DNA from: Rhizobium sp. Root482
Lineage (GTDB): Bacteria; Pseudomonadota; Alphaproteobacteria; Rhizobiales; Rhizobiaceae
Reading direction: 5' to 3'
NCBI RefSeq assembly: GCF_001426565.1
Contig: NZ_LMFA01000007.1
Coordinates: forward strand, 14,683-78,682
DNA length: 64,000 nucleotides
Shown here in pieces: positions 46,569 through 55,139 of the stretch; the stretch's first letter is position 1, and every line of letters begins with the position of its first letter. The position numbers and the translations under genes are program-made. The notes under the pieces were generated by a model. That model had not been told where the DNA came from. It did not search any database and saw only the letters and a program-made list of their open reading frames with translations.

Positions 46569-47750
46569 ATGCCCGTCGCGCTCTACGCCCTGACGGCCGG
46601 AGCCTTCGGCATCGGCGTCACCGAATTTGTCATCATGGGCCTCCTCCTGGAGGTCAGCCGTGAACTCGGCGCCACCATCGCCGCCGCCGGGCTGCTGATC
46701 TCCGGCTACGCACTTAGCGTCACCATCGGCGCTCCCGTGCTGACTGCGCTCACGGCCCGCTGGCCGCGCAAGCATGTGCTGGTCGGGCTGATGGTGATCT
46801 TCGTGATCGGGAACGCCGCCTGCGCGCTTGCGCCGACCTATGGCTGGCTGATGGCTGCGCGCGTGCTGACTGCGCTGACCCACGGCACCTTCTTCGGCGT
46901 CGGGGCCGTGGTCGCAACAGAGTTGGTCGCTGAAGACAAGCGTGCCTCGGCCATTTCCATCATGTTTACCGGCCTGACGGTCGCAACCGTGCTCGGTGTG
47001 CCGTTCGGCACATGGCTCGGTCAACACTACGGCTGGCGCGCGACATTCTGGGCGGTGACGCTGGTCGGCCTGGTCGCCTTGTTCGTTCTGGCCTTGCTGG
47101 TGCCGCAGGACCGGAGCAAGCCTGAAGCCTCTGACTGGCGGGCCGACCTGCGCGCCATAGCCCGCCGTCCCGTTGTTCTCGGTCTGCTGACCACGGTGCT
47201 GGGCTATGCCGGCGTCTTCGCCGTCTTCACCTATATCGCGCCGCTCCTGACCCGTATCAGCGGGTTCGAAGACAGCGCGGTTTCACCGATCCTGTTGGTC
47301 TTCGGGGGCGGACTCGTCGCGGGCAATCTGCTGGGTGGAAGGCTTGCCGACCGCAACTTGACTCGCGCCATTGTTGGCACACTGGCGACGCTCACCTTCG
47401 CGCTCGCTCTGATGACCTTCGCGTTCGACAACCAGATTGCCGCCATCGTCTTCACCGGCCTGCTCGGCGCAGCCGGCTTCGCCACAGTCGCCCCCTTGCA
47501 GATGTGGGTGCTGTCCAAGGCCGAGGGCGCAGGCCAGAGCCTTGCCTCCAGCTTCAACATCGGCGCCTTCAATCTCGGCAACGCCATCGGCGCATGGGCG
47601 GGCGGTCTGGTCATCGACCACGGGCCCGGTCTCGCCCTCGTCCCGATGACGGCTGCGCTGTTCCCGCTTCTCGCCATCGCCACCGCGCTCGTCGCCGTCA
47701 GCTCAAGTCGGCAGATGGCATCGGCGGCGGCGCAGGGTTCGGTCTCATAG
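46569..47750 (+). CDS. MFS transporter, DHA1/AraJ-type
   Basis: The 393-residue inner-membrane protein has about 12 hydrophobic helices (VALYALTAGAFGIGVTEFVIMG as the first, with the GxxxTEFVxMGLL pattern of sugar/drug efflux proteins). It is probably a proton-coupled exporter. The ATG at 46569 is preferred to an in-frame GTG at 46557. The downstream broken hydrolase and the aldo/keto reductase may belong to the same transcript. Confidence 0.92.
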   Translation: MPVALYALTAGAFGIGVTEFVIMGLLLEVSRELGATIAAAGLLISGYALSVTIGAPVLTALTARWPRKHVLVGLMVIFVIGNAACALAPTYGWLMAARVLTALTHGTFFGVGAVVATELVAEDKRASAISIMFTGLTVATVLGVPFGTWLGQHYGWRATFWAVTLVGLVALFVLALLVPQDRSKPEASDWRADLRAIARRPVVLGLLTTVLGYAGVFAVFTYIAPLLTRISGFEDSAVSPILLVFGGGLVAGNLLGGRLADRNLTRAIVGTLATLTFALALMTFAFDNQIAAIVFTGLLGAAGFATVAPLQMWVLSKAEGAGQSLASSFNIGAFNLGNAIGAWAGGLVIDHGPGLALVPMTAALFPLLAIATALVAVSSSRQMASAAAQGSVS

Positions 47751-47760
47751 GGAGGCGATC

Positions 47761-48047
47761 ATGAACCTCGATCTCGTCACCATCCGCGGCGGAACGCCGC
47801 TCGGCAACTATTACCATCCCGACAAGGATGCGCTGCGTCAGGAAATCAATCGCTGGATCAGGGAGAGCGGCGCCATCGACGCCATCGTCGATTTCGATGC
47901 GTGCTGCGCGATCCCGACCACCCGGCGCGGATCAACCCGGCGTTCGACTCTGGCGACCACCTTCATCCCAGTGACGAGGGCAATCGAGCGATGGCCGACG
48001 CCATCGATCTCGATGCGCTGATCGGCCGCGGACCATCCTCGCCATAA
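47761..48047 (+). pseudogene. C-terminal remnant of an SGNH/GDSL hydrolase, frameshifted
   Basis: GGAGGCGATC precedes an ATG that opens GTPLGNYYHPDKDALRQEIN and continues to DAIVDFDA, typical of the C-terminal part of SGNH hydrolases. The frame is then lost; in the next frame it continues with LRDPDHPARINPAFDS and the catalytic Asp-His block DHLHPSDEG, to a stop at 48047. One missing G in GCG(G)TG explains the break. The N-terminal GDS motif is also absent, so this is a real remnant. Confidence 0.82.
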
Positions 48048-48062
48048 CGAAAGGAACATCCC

Positions 48063-49100
48063 ATGGAATATCGCACTCTTGGCAAATCCGGTCTCAAGGT
48101 GCCGGTCCTGAGCTTCGGCGCAGGCACCTTCGGAGGCTCCGGCCCACTGTTCAGCAACTGGGGCAACTCGGACGCCACGGAAGCGCGCCGGCTCGTCGAC
48201 ATCTGCCTGGAAGCCGGCGTCAACCTGTTCGACACCGCCGATGTGTATTCGGACGGCACGTCGGAAGAAGTGCTCGGCGAGGCCATCAAGGGCCGGCGCG
48301 ACAGCCTTCTGATCTCGAGCAAAGCCAGTCTGCCGATGGGCGAAGGGCCGAATGATGCCGGATCGTCCCGCTTCCGTCTGATCCGTGCCATCGAGGACGC
48401 GCTGCGCCGTCTTCAGACGGATCGTATAGACATCTTCCAGCTTCACGCTTTCGACGCGTTCACGCCAGTCGAGGAAGTGCTTTCGACACTCGATACGCTC
48501 GTGCGGTCTGGCAAGGTCCGCTATGTCGGCGTCTCCAACTTCTCCGGCTGGCAGATCATGAAGTCGCTGGCCGTCGCCGACCGCTATGGCTGGCCGCGCT
48601 ATGTCGTCAATCAGGTCTATTACTCGCTCGTCGGGCGCGACTACGAATGGGACCTGATGCCGTTGGGGCAGGATCAGGGTCTTGGCGCGATGGTCTGGAG
48701 CCCGCTCGGCTGGGGTCGTCTGACCGGTAAAATCCGCCGTGGCACACCGGTACCCGAAGGCAGCCGCCTGCATGAGACCGCCAGCTTCAGCCCGCCGGTG
48801 GAAGACGAATATCTCTATCGCGTGGTCGATGCGCTCGACGCGGTGGCGGAGGAAACCGGCAAGACGGTCCCACAGGTCGCATTGAACTGGCTCCTGCAGC
48901 GCCCGACCGTTTCCACGGTCATCGTCGGCGCGCGCAATGAGGAACAGCTCCGCCAAAACCTCGGCGCAGCGAGCTGGAAGCTCACGTCAGATCAGATTGC
49001 AAAGCTGGACGAGGCCAGCGCCGTGACGGCGCCCTATCCCCATTCCCCGTACCAACGGCAACAGGGCTTTGCGCGGCTTAATCCCCTGATGGCGGATTAA
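48063..49100 (+). CDS. Aldo/keto reductase
   Basis: The 345-residue protein has the AKR barrel and catalytic residues: Asp in NLFDTADVYSDG, Tyr in VYS, Lys in LISSKAS, and His in FQLHAFD. The NADPH-binding end VIVGARNEEQLRQNLGA is complete. It is of the AKR11/13-like group of general aldehyde reductases. AAAGGAA precedes the ATG. Confidence 0.93.
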   Translation: MEYRTLGKSGLKVPVLSFGAGTFGGSGPLFSNWGNSDATEARRLVDICLEAGVNLFDTADVYSDGTSEEVLGEAIKGRRDSLLISSKASLPMGEGPNDAGSSRFRLIRAIEDALRRLQTDRIDIFQLHAFDAFTPVEEVLSTLDTLVRSGKVRYVGVSNFSGWQIMKSLAVADRYGWPRYVVNQVYYSLVGRDYEWDLMPLGQDQGLGAMVWSPLGWGRLTGKIRRGTPVPEGSRLHETASFSPPVEDEYLYRVVDALDAVAEETGKTVPQVALNWLLQRPTVSTVIVGARNEEQLRQNLGAASWKLTSDQIAKLDEASAVTAPYPHSPYQRQQGFARLNPLMAD

Positions 49101-49191
49101 GACAAGCACCGGCCCCGTGACCGGCCGCAGCGGCAACATGCCGCCGCGCTCCGGGCCCGCGCCCGAGCGTCCGCCGGTCGAGAACTGAACA

Positions 49192-49431
49192 TCAGGCCGC
49201 GAAGTGCGTGTGCAATCCCTCAAGCAGCGAAGCGAACTTCTCGGGGTCGGAGGTCGCCGACCCGTGAGAATTGCGGACGTAGCAATGGGCGATGCTCGCT
49301 CCTGCTTCAAAGGCCTCTCGGGTGGACTCGATCTGCTCAGGAACCGTGATCGGCACAGATGGGTTGTTGGTCTTTTGCGGAAGCGAACCGGTGATCGCGA
49401 CGCAGACTATGCAAGGCTCTTTCATATCCAT
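49192..49431 (-). pseudogene. N-terminal remnant of a BKACE (DUF849) enzyme
   Basis: The 79-residue frame starts with the BKACE N-terminus (VCVAITGSLPQKTNNPSVPI, then EAGASIAHCYVRN, TSDPEKFASLLEGL) and then stops. The family is normally about 300 residues and converts beta-keto acids with acetyl-CoA. Only the first quarter remains, so it is a truncated gene. Confidence 0.8.
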
Positions 49432-49461
49432 TTTCTTCGCCGGGCGAGGAGCGATGTCGCG

Positions 49462-49755
49462 CTACGCCGCTTCCCTCAGGGCTTGGGTTCCGCTCCCTCC
49501 CAGGCGCGCTGTAGCAGATCGCGCAAGGGGGGCGGCTTCGATTGGACGCGGGTTCCAATACGGATTAGAAAGGGCGATCTCGCAGGCGCGCTCGAGGTCA
49601 GATTCCTTCACACCGAGGTCGCGCAGTGCTGTGGGGACGCAAAGTCTGACTGCCAACCGGTCCAGCCCGATCGACGCGTCGGACGCACCGATCGCCGCCG
49701 CGATCCGTGCCATGGCCTCGGGTGCCGCTGGGCTGTTGTAGGCGCATGGGGAAGT
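49462..49755 (-). pseudogene. C-terminal remnant of an iron-containing alcohol dehydrogenase/maleylacetate reductase
   Basis: The frame gives YNSPAAPEAMARIAAAIGAS and the family end LERACEIALSNPYWNPRPIE. Just upstream, LPHA is in another frame because one C is missing in the GCGGCC context, and everything N-terminal is lost at about 49755. It is adjacent to, and on the same strand as, the BKACE fragment, so the two were an operon. Confidence 0.78.
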
Positions 49756-49807
49756 CGCAAAGTGCCACTGCTTGTCAGCGTCAGAAACAGATTTTCATTC
49801 TGGGAAG

Positions 49808-49835
49808 AGGGGTTCGACTCCCCTGGGGCGTGCCA
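49808..49835 (+). other. tRNA/tmRNA 3'-end-like sequence (T-arm, acceptor strand, CCA)
   Basis: AGGGG-TTCGACT-CCCCT is a perfect T-arm, followed by seven bases, a discriminator-like G and CCA. No matching 5' half (ACGCCCC) lies upstream, so this is not a complete tRNA. Such 3'-end copies are left by integrases at attachment sites. It lies exactly between the decayed alcohol dehydrogenase and the new operon. Confidence 0.5.
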
Positions 49836-49934
49836 CTCTCTTTGAAATCGTTGCGTAATTTCGACGTGCGGGTCTGCCCCGCCACACGGCATTTCGTGAC
49901 GCGTACAATCCGATCTTCTTTCAACTTTTGGCTA

Positions 49935-49951
49935 CCGACACATCGTGTCGG
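49935..49951. promoter_or_regulatory. Palindromic operator upstream of the YcaO operon
   Basis: CCGACAC-atc-GTGTCGG is a perfect 7-bp inverted repeat ending seven bases before TATAGT, which may be the -10 element. It lies about 57 bp before the start at 50009. Confidence 0.5.
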
Positions 49952-50008
49952 CCTGTGTTATAGTCGCTCTGTCAGGTGCAGGACATAGCGGACACGCAAG
50001 GGGCGGCG

Positions 50009-53000
50009 ATGGCGAGCGAAAGTCCTATCAACTCACCGAAGCACCCACGAAAATCGCCGGGCGGGGGCGCGCGGCCGGCGGAACAGGGCAGCGAGCGGCG
50101 CCTCATCACGGCGCTCTGCTACGATCTTGTCGGATCGACAAATCTTTTCCATCAACTCGATATCGAGGACTTCCAGGAGCTGATTTCCGCCTTTCAGCAG
50201 GCGGTGCGGTCGGCGATCGTCGCGCGTTCCGGCGTGATGCGGGTCGAGGCCGGTGACGGCGGTGTTGCCATTTTCCCGACGGAACTTGGCTCGCGCGATG
50301 CCGCGTCGCTGGCGATTCGCGCAGGCTTCGACGTTGTCGAGGCCTGCCGGCGCATCGGCCGCGAGGCGCGGCGCAGCGACATGCATGTCCGCGTCGGCAT
50401 CGCCACCTCCATCGCGCTGGTTCAGGAACCGCGCGAGGAAGTCCCTTCGCAGGAGCCGGTGACGGCGGCGGCGCTCGCCATGGCGACGCGGCTGGAAGCG
50501 CTCGCGGTCCCTGACAGCATTCTCGTCTCGGAGGAAACGAAGACCCTTGCTGGACGCGCCTACGCCTTCATCTTCGAGGGCAGCCGGTCGCTAAAGGGAT
50601 TTGCCGAGCCCGAAAGGGTTTGGCGGGCGCTCGAACATCGTGCCGAAGTCACCCGCTTCTACGCCTTCGGACGGCTTGCCGGTTCCTTCATCGGCCGTGC
50701 CGCCGAGCTTGAGACAATTGGTCGTTGCTGGCGAGAGGTCTTGGCCGGAAAAGGCCAGATCCTGGCGATTGAAGGCGACGCCGGCATCGGCAAATCACGG
50801 CTTTTGCGGGAGATCCGCGAGCTTACCCGCAAGGAGCGATCGAGGGCCTTCCTGTTTCAGTGCGCGCCCGGAGGCTCGCGCTCCACGCTTCACCCGCTCA
50901 TGCATGGCTTTCCCGGCACGGCGTCCAAGGCGGCTGGCCCCTCACGCCTGACAGCGACAACCGTCGCCGCCGCGTTCGCGCGCCACGGCATAGAAGAGCC
51001 AGACGTCGCCGAACTGTTTTCGTATCTGCTCGGCGCTGCGGGCCGAAACGAGTCCCTCTCCGGCAGCGATCCCAAGGCAATCCGCGACAGGGCGCGGCGG
51101 GCGACCATCCATGCGCTGGAGACCGTCGGCGCCCGCGGTCCGCTGATCATGGCGGTCGAGGATATTCACTGGATCGATCCGACGTCGCAGGACCTTCTTG
51201 GGGAAATCGCCCGCACAGTTTCACGACTTCCCATCCTTCTCGTCATCACCTTGCGCCCCGGCGCCGCGATGGATTGGGCCGACGGTGCCGACGTGGTGCA
51301 CCTGTCGTTGAAGCCACTCAATCGCGACGAGACGAAGCAGGCGATCGAAGCGAGTTGGCCGGCACACAAGCGCGCGGCACTTCCGGAACTTCTGGAGGCG
51401 ACGGAGCGGATTTCCGGCGGCGTTCCGCTGTTCATCGAGGAGATCTGCCAGTGGATCACGGAGATCGCGCCTGCGGATGCGGCGAATATTCCTGAGGCAA
51501 TCGCGCATGACGGCGAGGCCAAGGTCTCTCACACGCACGCGCTTGCCTTCGAAGGGATGCTCGACGAACGGCTCGCGCGCCTCGGACCGGCGCGGGACGT
51601 GGCGCGAGCCGCGGCGATCACCGGCGGCCGCACGACGATGCCGCTGCTTCACGCGCTTTTGCCGGATCTCGCCAGGCGGTCGCTTGCGAGTGCGGCGGAT
51701 GTGCTGTGCGAAACCGGCTTTCTGACGCGTGGCCGAGCCGGCGGAACCCTGATCTACCGCTTCCGCCACGCCCTGATCCAGGAAACGATCTACAAGGCAC
51801 TGCTGCGCAAGCAACGGCAGGTTCTGCACCGGCGGCTGTTTAACGCCGTCAGCGACGACCGTGGGCTGGCGGAATGGATCGACACCGGCGGGCTCGCCGA
51901 CCAGGCGGAACGCGCCGGGCTTACGGAGGAGGCAATTCGGCTGTTCATCGCCGCCGGCTCCGAGAGTGCCGGCCGCTCAGCGATGATCGAGGCGCGCCAC
52001 CATCTGGAGCACGCGTTGGCCCTTTGCGCCGAGATGGACGAAAGCGAGGCGGTCGACGCCTTGCGGCTTTCCGCCTTCACCAGGCTCGGCTCGATCCTCA
52101 CTGGCCTTGTCGGCGCCAATTCTCCGCCCGCCCGCAAGCTGTACGAAGACGGTGTCGCCATCGCCCGCCGCCAGCCGAAGGAAGACCAGCCAAAGTGGTT
52201 TCCGATCTATTGGGGCTGGTGGCTGACCGGGCCTGACTTTCTCGTCATGCACGACCGCGCACTCGAAGTGCAGATGATGATGCTTGGCACCGAAGATCGC
52301 GAAATCGCCCTGCAGGTCAAACATTGCATCTGGGCGATCGACTTCAATCTCGGCTGGCACAAGGAGACGCAGGAGGCGATCGCGGCGGGGCTTGCGCTCT
52401 ACGACGAGCGATCGGCCGAAACCGCGCGAACGCTCTATGGCGGCCACGACGCCAAGGTCTGCGGCCTCGGACAACTCGCTCTGTCGCTCTGGCTGACGGG
52501 ACAGCGCTCGGCCTCGGACACAGCACTTGCGGACATGGTCGACCTGGTCGAGCGCATCGGCCATGTTCCGAGTACCGCCCATTCGCTCGATACCGAGGCG
52601 GTCTCCGCCTTCTACCGCGACGATTTCGAGCGGCTGGCGGATGTTTCGAGCCGGATGCAGCTCTTTGCCCAGCAACATGAGATGCAGTCGCTCGCTGGCA
52701 TGTCGCTGCTTTTCGGCGGCTGGGCCAAAGCCCACAGCGACGACCTCTTCGCCGGCCATGAGATGTTCGGCGAGGGATTGGCGCTGCTCAAGGATCTCGG
52801 CGCCGTCGCCGACCTGCCGATCTATCTCTACATGCACGCGACCTTGCTCGGCCTTGCCGGCAAGTATGAGCAGGCCATCGACGTCGTCACCGACGCCATC
52901 CGGCAGGCCAAGGAAACCGGTCATGCCTACTGGCTCGCCGAACTCTACCGTTGCCGGGCCGTGCTGCGCGCTCGGGGAAACGTGAAAACCAATCTTGTCG

Positions 53001-53110
53001 CCGCCGAACTGCTGACCGCCGTGACCATCGCCGAAAGCCAGGGTGCCATGGCTCTGCTGCAAAGGGCGAGCCGCTCAACCCGGGAGCTGGGCGTTGTTAT
53101 CGGACGCTGA
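50009..53110 (+). CDS. Cyclase-homology/AAA ATPase/TPR signalling protein
   Basis: The 1033-residue protein has a class III nucleotide cyclase homology domain (about 30-215), then a STAND-like AAA ATPase (Walker A GDAGIGKS at 256-263, Walker B-like LIMAVEDIHWID) and TPR-like helical repeats in the C-terminal half. Metal-binding Asp39 and Asp83 are kept, but the Asn four residues before Arg161 is Ala, so cyclase activity is doubtful. AAGGGG precedes the ATG. It begins the operon with YcaO, whose start overlaps its end, and is probably the regulator or switch of that system. No membrane segment is seen. Confidence 0.88.
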   Translation: MASESPINSPKHPRKSPGGGARPAEQGSERRLITALCYDLVGSTNLFHQLDIEDFQELISAFQQAVRSAIVARSGVMRVEAGDGGVAIFPTELGSRDAASLAIRAGFDVVEACRRIGREARRSDMHVRVGIATSIALVQEPREEVPSQEPVTAAALAMATRLEALAVPDSILVSEETKTLAGRAYAFIFEGSRSLKGFAEPERVWRALEHRAEVTRFYAFGRLAGSFIGRAAELETIGRCWREVLAGKGQILAIEGDAGIGKSRLLREIRELTRKERSRAFLFQCAPGGSRSTLHPLMHGFPGTASKAAGPSRLTATTVAAAFARHGIEEPDVAELFSYLLGAAGRNESLSGSDPKAIRDRARRATIHALETVGARGPLIMAVEDIHWIDPTSQDLLGEIARTVSRLPILLVITLRPGAAMDWADGADVVHLSLKPLNRDETKQAIEASWPAHKRAALPELLEATERISGGVPLFIEEICQWITEIAPADAANIPEAIAHDGEAKVSHTHALAFEGMLDERLARLGPARDVARAAAITGGRTTMPLLHALLPDLARRSLASAADVLCETGFLTRGRAGGTLIYRFRHALIQETIYKALLRKQRQVLHRRLFNAVSDDRGLAEWIDTGGLADQAERAGLTEEAIRLFIAAGSESAGRSAMIEARHHLEHALALCAEMDESEAVDALRLSAFTRLGSILTGLVGANSPPARKLYEDGVAIARRQPKEDQPKWFPIYWGWWLTGPDFLVMHDRALEVQMMMLGTEDREIALQVKHCIWAIDFNLGWHKETQEAIAAGLALYDERSAETARTLYGGHDAKVCGLGQLALSLWLTGQRSASDTALADMVDLVERIGHVPSTAHSLDTEAVSAFYRDDFERLADVSSRMQLFAQQHEMQSLAGMSLLFGGWAKAHSDDLFAGHEMFGEGLALLKDLGAVADLPIYLYMHATLLGLAGKYEQAIDVVTDAIRQAKETGHAYWLAELYRCRAVLRARGNVKTNLVAAELLTAVTIAESQGAMALLQRASRSTRELGVVIGR

Positions 53111-54326
53111 CACGGCCGAAGGCCTGACCCCTGCCCCGCCGGCGATCGACGGACGGATTGCCGACTTTCGCGACGAGCTTGCCGCCGGCTTGAGGCAACC
53201 GCTCGATACGCCGGCCGACCTCGGCGCCGCCGAGGCATGTTTTCGCAGGCTACTCCCTTTCAGCCGCCGGGCCGGCATCTCCCGTCTCGCCGACCTGACC
53301 GGGCTCGACCGTCTCGGTCTGCCGGTGGCGCAGGCCATCCGGCCGGCCGCGCTTTCCGAGGTGACCTCGCTTGGCCGCGGCCTCACCCTGATGGAGGCGG
53401 CGGTCGGGGCGATCATGGAGGGTCTCGAGCGTTTCTTCGCCGAGCGTATTCCCTCCTCGGACTGCTTTCTTGCGACCGCCGACGAGCTTCTGATCGATGC
53501 GGCCCTGCTCGAAAACCTGCTGCTTCCCCACGCCGGCACCGCATGGCGATCGCTGCCAATTCCCTGGACCTTGGCTGTCGATGTCGCGAGCGGAGCGCTG
53601 CAGCCGGTGCCGCTCGAACTTGTTCACACCTGCTATACCGATCCCGAGCCACAGGGCGACGGATTGTTCATCCGCACCACCACCGGCCTTGCCTGCCACA
53701 GCACAACGCGCGATGCCTTCGCGCATGGACTGTTCGAATGCATCGAACGCGACGCGATCGCGCGAGCCTTCACCACCCACGGCTTTTTCGATCGTCGCCG
53801 CATAGCGACATCGCACATCGGGCCGAAGGTCGAGCATATCCTTTCGGTCACCCGGACGCAGGGCATCGCTTTCGCGCTTTGGCACGCTCCCTCGCCCACC
53901 GACCTACCGGTGATCTGGTGCCAGGCGATCGAGGCCGGCGCGGCTGAGCCGACCCTGGCGTTGCCGACGGAGGGCTATTCGGCGGACCTTACCGTCGAGA
54001 CAGCCGCGGCGAGCGCGATGCTGGAGGCATTGTCGGCGCGCGCCGGGGCGATTTCCGGCGCGCGCGACGACCAGACGCGCAAACACTATCGCAAGAGCAC
54101 CGACCCGCTCGCCGCGGACGCCCGCCGCCTGATCCTCGAATCCACGGCTGCTGGCACGGCAGCGTCGCCCTTCGCCCCAACATGCCTGCGCGACGTCGTC
54201 GACCGGGTTGCCGCCTGCGGGCTTGGACCTGTTCTCGCCGTACCGGTCGGAGCGGACGCCGAAGCAGGCGTGGCCTGCGTGCGAACCATTCTTGCGGGTG
54301 CGCGGCCGTTTTCAATTTTGCGTTGA
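53094..54326 (+). CDS. YcaO-domain ATP-dependent backbone-modifying enzyme
   Basis: The 410-residue protein has the YcaO ATP-binding marks ExxER (EGLERF, Glu109/Glu112/Arg113) and the second block GLFECIERDAIAR (Glu215, Glu218, Arg219). YcaO enzymes phosphorylate peptide backbone amides to make azolines, macroamidines or, with a TfuA partner, thioamides. The C-terminus lacks the PxPxP tail of azoline-forming types. The TTG at 53094 is chosen because GGGAG is 7 bases upstream and it overlaps the previous gene by 17 bp, as in coupled genes; an in-frame ATG start inside the previous gene (53043) is less likely. Confidence 0.9.
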   Translation: MLSDADTAEGLTPAPPAIDGRIADFRDELAAGLRQPLDTPADLGAAEACFRRLLPFSRRAGISRLADLTGLDRLGLPVAQAIRPAALSEVTSLGRGLTLMEAAVGAIMEGLERFFAERIPSSDCFLATADELLIDAALLENLLLPHAGTAWRSLPIPWTLAVDVASGALQPVPLELVHTCYTDPEPQGDGLFIRTTTGLACHSTTRDAFAHGLFECIERDAIARAFTTHGFFDRRRIATSHIGPKVEHILSVTRTQGIAFALWHAPSPTDLPVIWCQAIEAGAAEPTLALPTEGYSADLTVETAAASAMLEALSARAGAISGARDDQTRKHYRKSTDPLAADARRLILESTAAGTAASPFAPTCLRDVVDRVAACGLGPVLAVPVGADAEAGVACVRTILAGARPFSILR

Positions 54327-54336
54327 GGGGTTGCCG

Positions 54337-55092
54337 ATGACGAATGCCGGCAAGGAAGGTCCAATTCTGGTTTTTCTCGGCCCCACGCTGCGTCTCGACG
54401 AGGTGCAGGCGGTGCTCGACGCGATCTATCTTCGGCCCGTATCCCAAGGGGACGTCATACTCGCCGCCCATGCCTTCCGCCCACGTGCGATGGTGCTAAT
54501 CGACGGACAGTTCGAGGACCGTCCCGCCGTCCGCCATAAGGAAATTCTCTGGGCGATGGCACAAGGCATCGTCATGATCGGCGCGGCCAGCATGGGAGCC
54601 TTGCGGGCGGCCGAGCTTGCGCCCTATGGCATGATCGGCGTCGGCCTGATCTATAGGTGGTACCGGCGCTGGCCGTTGACGGCGGAGGATGCGGTCGCCG
54701 TGCAGTCAGGGCCCGCCGAACTGGGCTTTCTGCCGCTCACGGACGCACTGGTCGACCTTCAACGGACGTTCTCGAAGCTTGCCCGCCAAAATATGATGAC
54801 ATCCGATGAGCGCGACCAGCTTACATCATTGGCGCGCGGGACGAACTTTCGCGATCGCTCGCTCGCAGCCCTATTGCGGGCTGGGGGATTTTCCAGTGAC
54901 CGTATTTCGGCATTTCGGAAAGACATGACCGGGCAAAAGCGCCAGGACGCCCTCCTTACGTTACGTAAGGCGCCTTCCCTAATAGTAGAGCGGCAGGGCA
55001 ACGACGTTGATCGCGCCTGGGTAGCGACCAATACTTTCATGAGAGATTTGGAAGCCTCGCATATTGACATCGACTTGATACGAAATTACTAA
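54337..55092 (+). CDS. TfuA-like protein, partner of YcaO
   Basis: The 251-residue protein has the TfuA core (FLGPTLRLDEV, GDVILAAHAFRPRAMVLIDG, IGAASMGALRAAEL, YRRWPLTAEDAVAV). TfuA proteins assist YcaO in thioamide formation in methyl-coenzyme M reductase and in thioamide peptides, and the first was found in the trifolitoxin cluster of Rhizobium. GAGGGG precedes the ATG, 10 bp after YcaO. The pairing is strong evidence that the YcaO here is a thioamidation-type enzyme. Confidence 0.93.
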   Translation: MTNAGKEGPILVFLGPTLRLDEVQAVLDAIYLRPVSQGDVILAAHAFRPRAMVLIDGQFEDRPAVRHKEILWAMAQGIVMIGAASMGALRAAELAPYGMIGVGLIYRWYRRWPLTAEDAVAVQSGPAELGFLPLTDALVDLQRTFSKLARQNMMTSDERDQLTSLARGTNFRDRSLAALLRAGGFSSDRISAFRKDMTGQKRQDALLTLRKAPSLIVERQGNDVDRAWVATNTFMRDLEASHIDIDLIRNY

Positions 55093-55139
55093 ATAAACGT
55101 GTGGTTGCTCAATCCTTCTTCTTCGAAAGCGATTGTGAC

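Noticed and set aside
49707-49988. Frame over the tRNA-like sequence, with peptides resembling proteins annotated near tRNAs
   Set aside because: These are spurious translations of a T-arm; the sequence is better explained as a tRNA/tmRNA 3' end.
51977-53062. 361-codon minus-strand frame opposite the cyclase/AAA/TPR gene
   Set aside because: Antisense shadow of a TPR-rich coding region.
54955-54975. Palindrome CTTACGTTACGTAAG-like inside the TfuA gene
   Set aside because: It lies within a coding region, does not match the regulon palindrome and has no nearby start codon.
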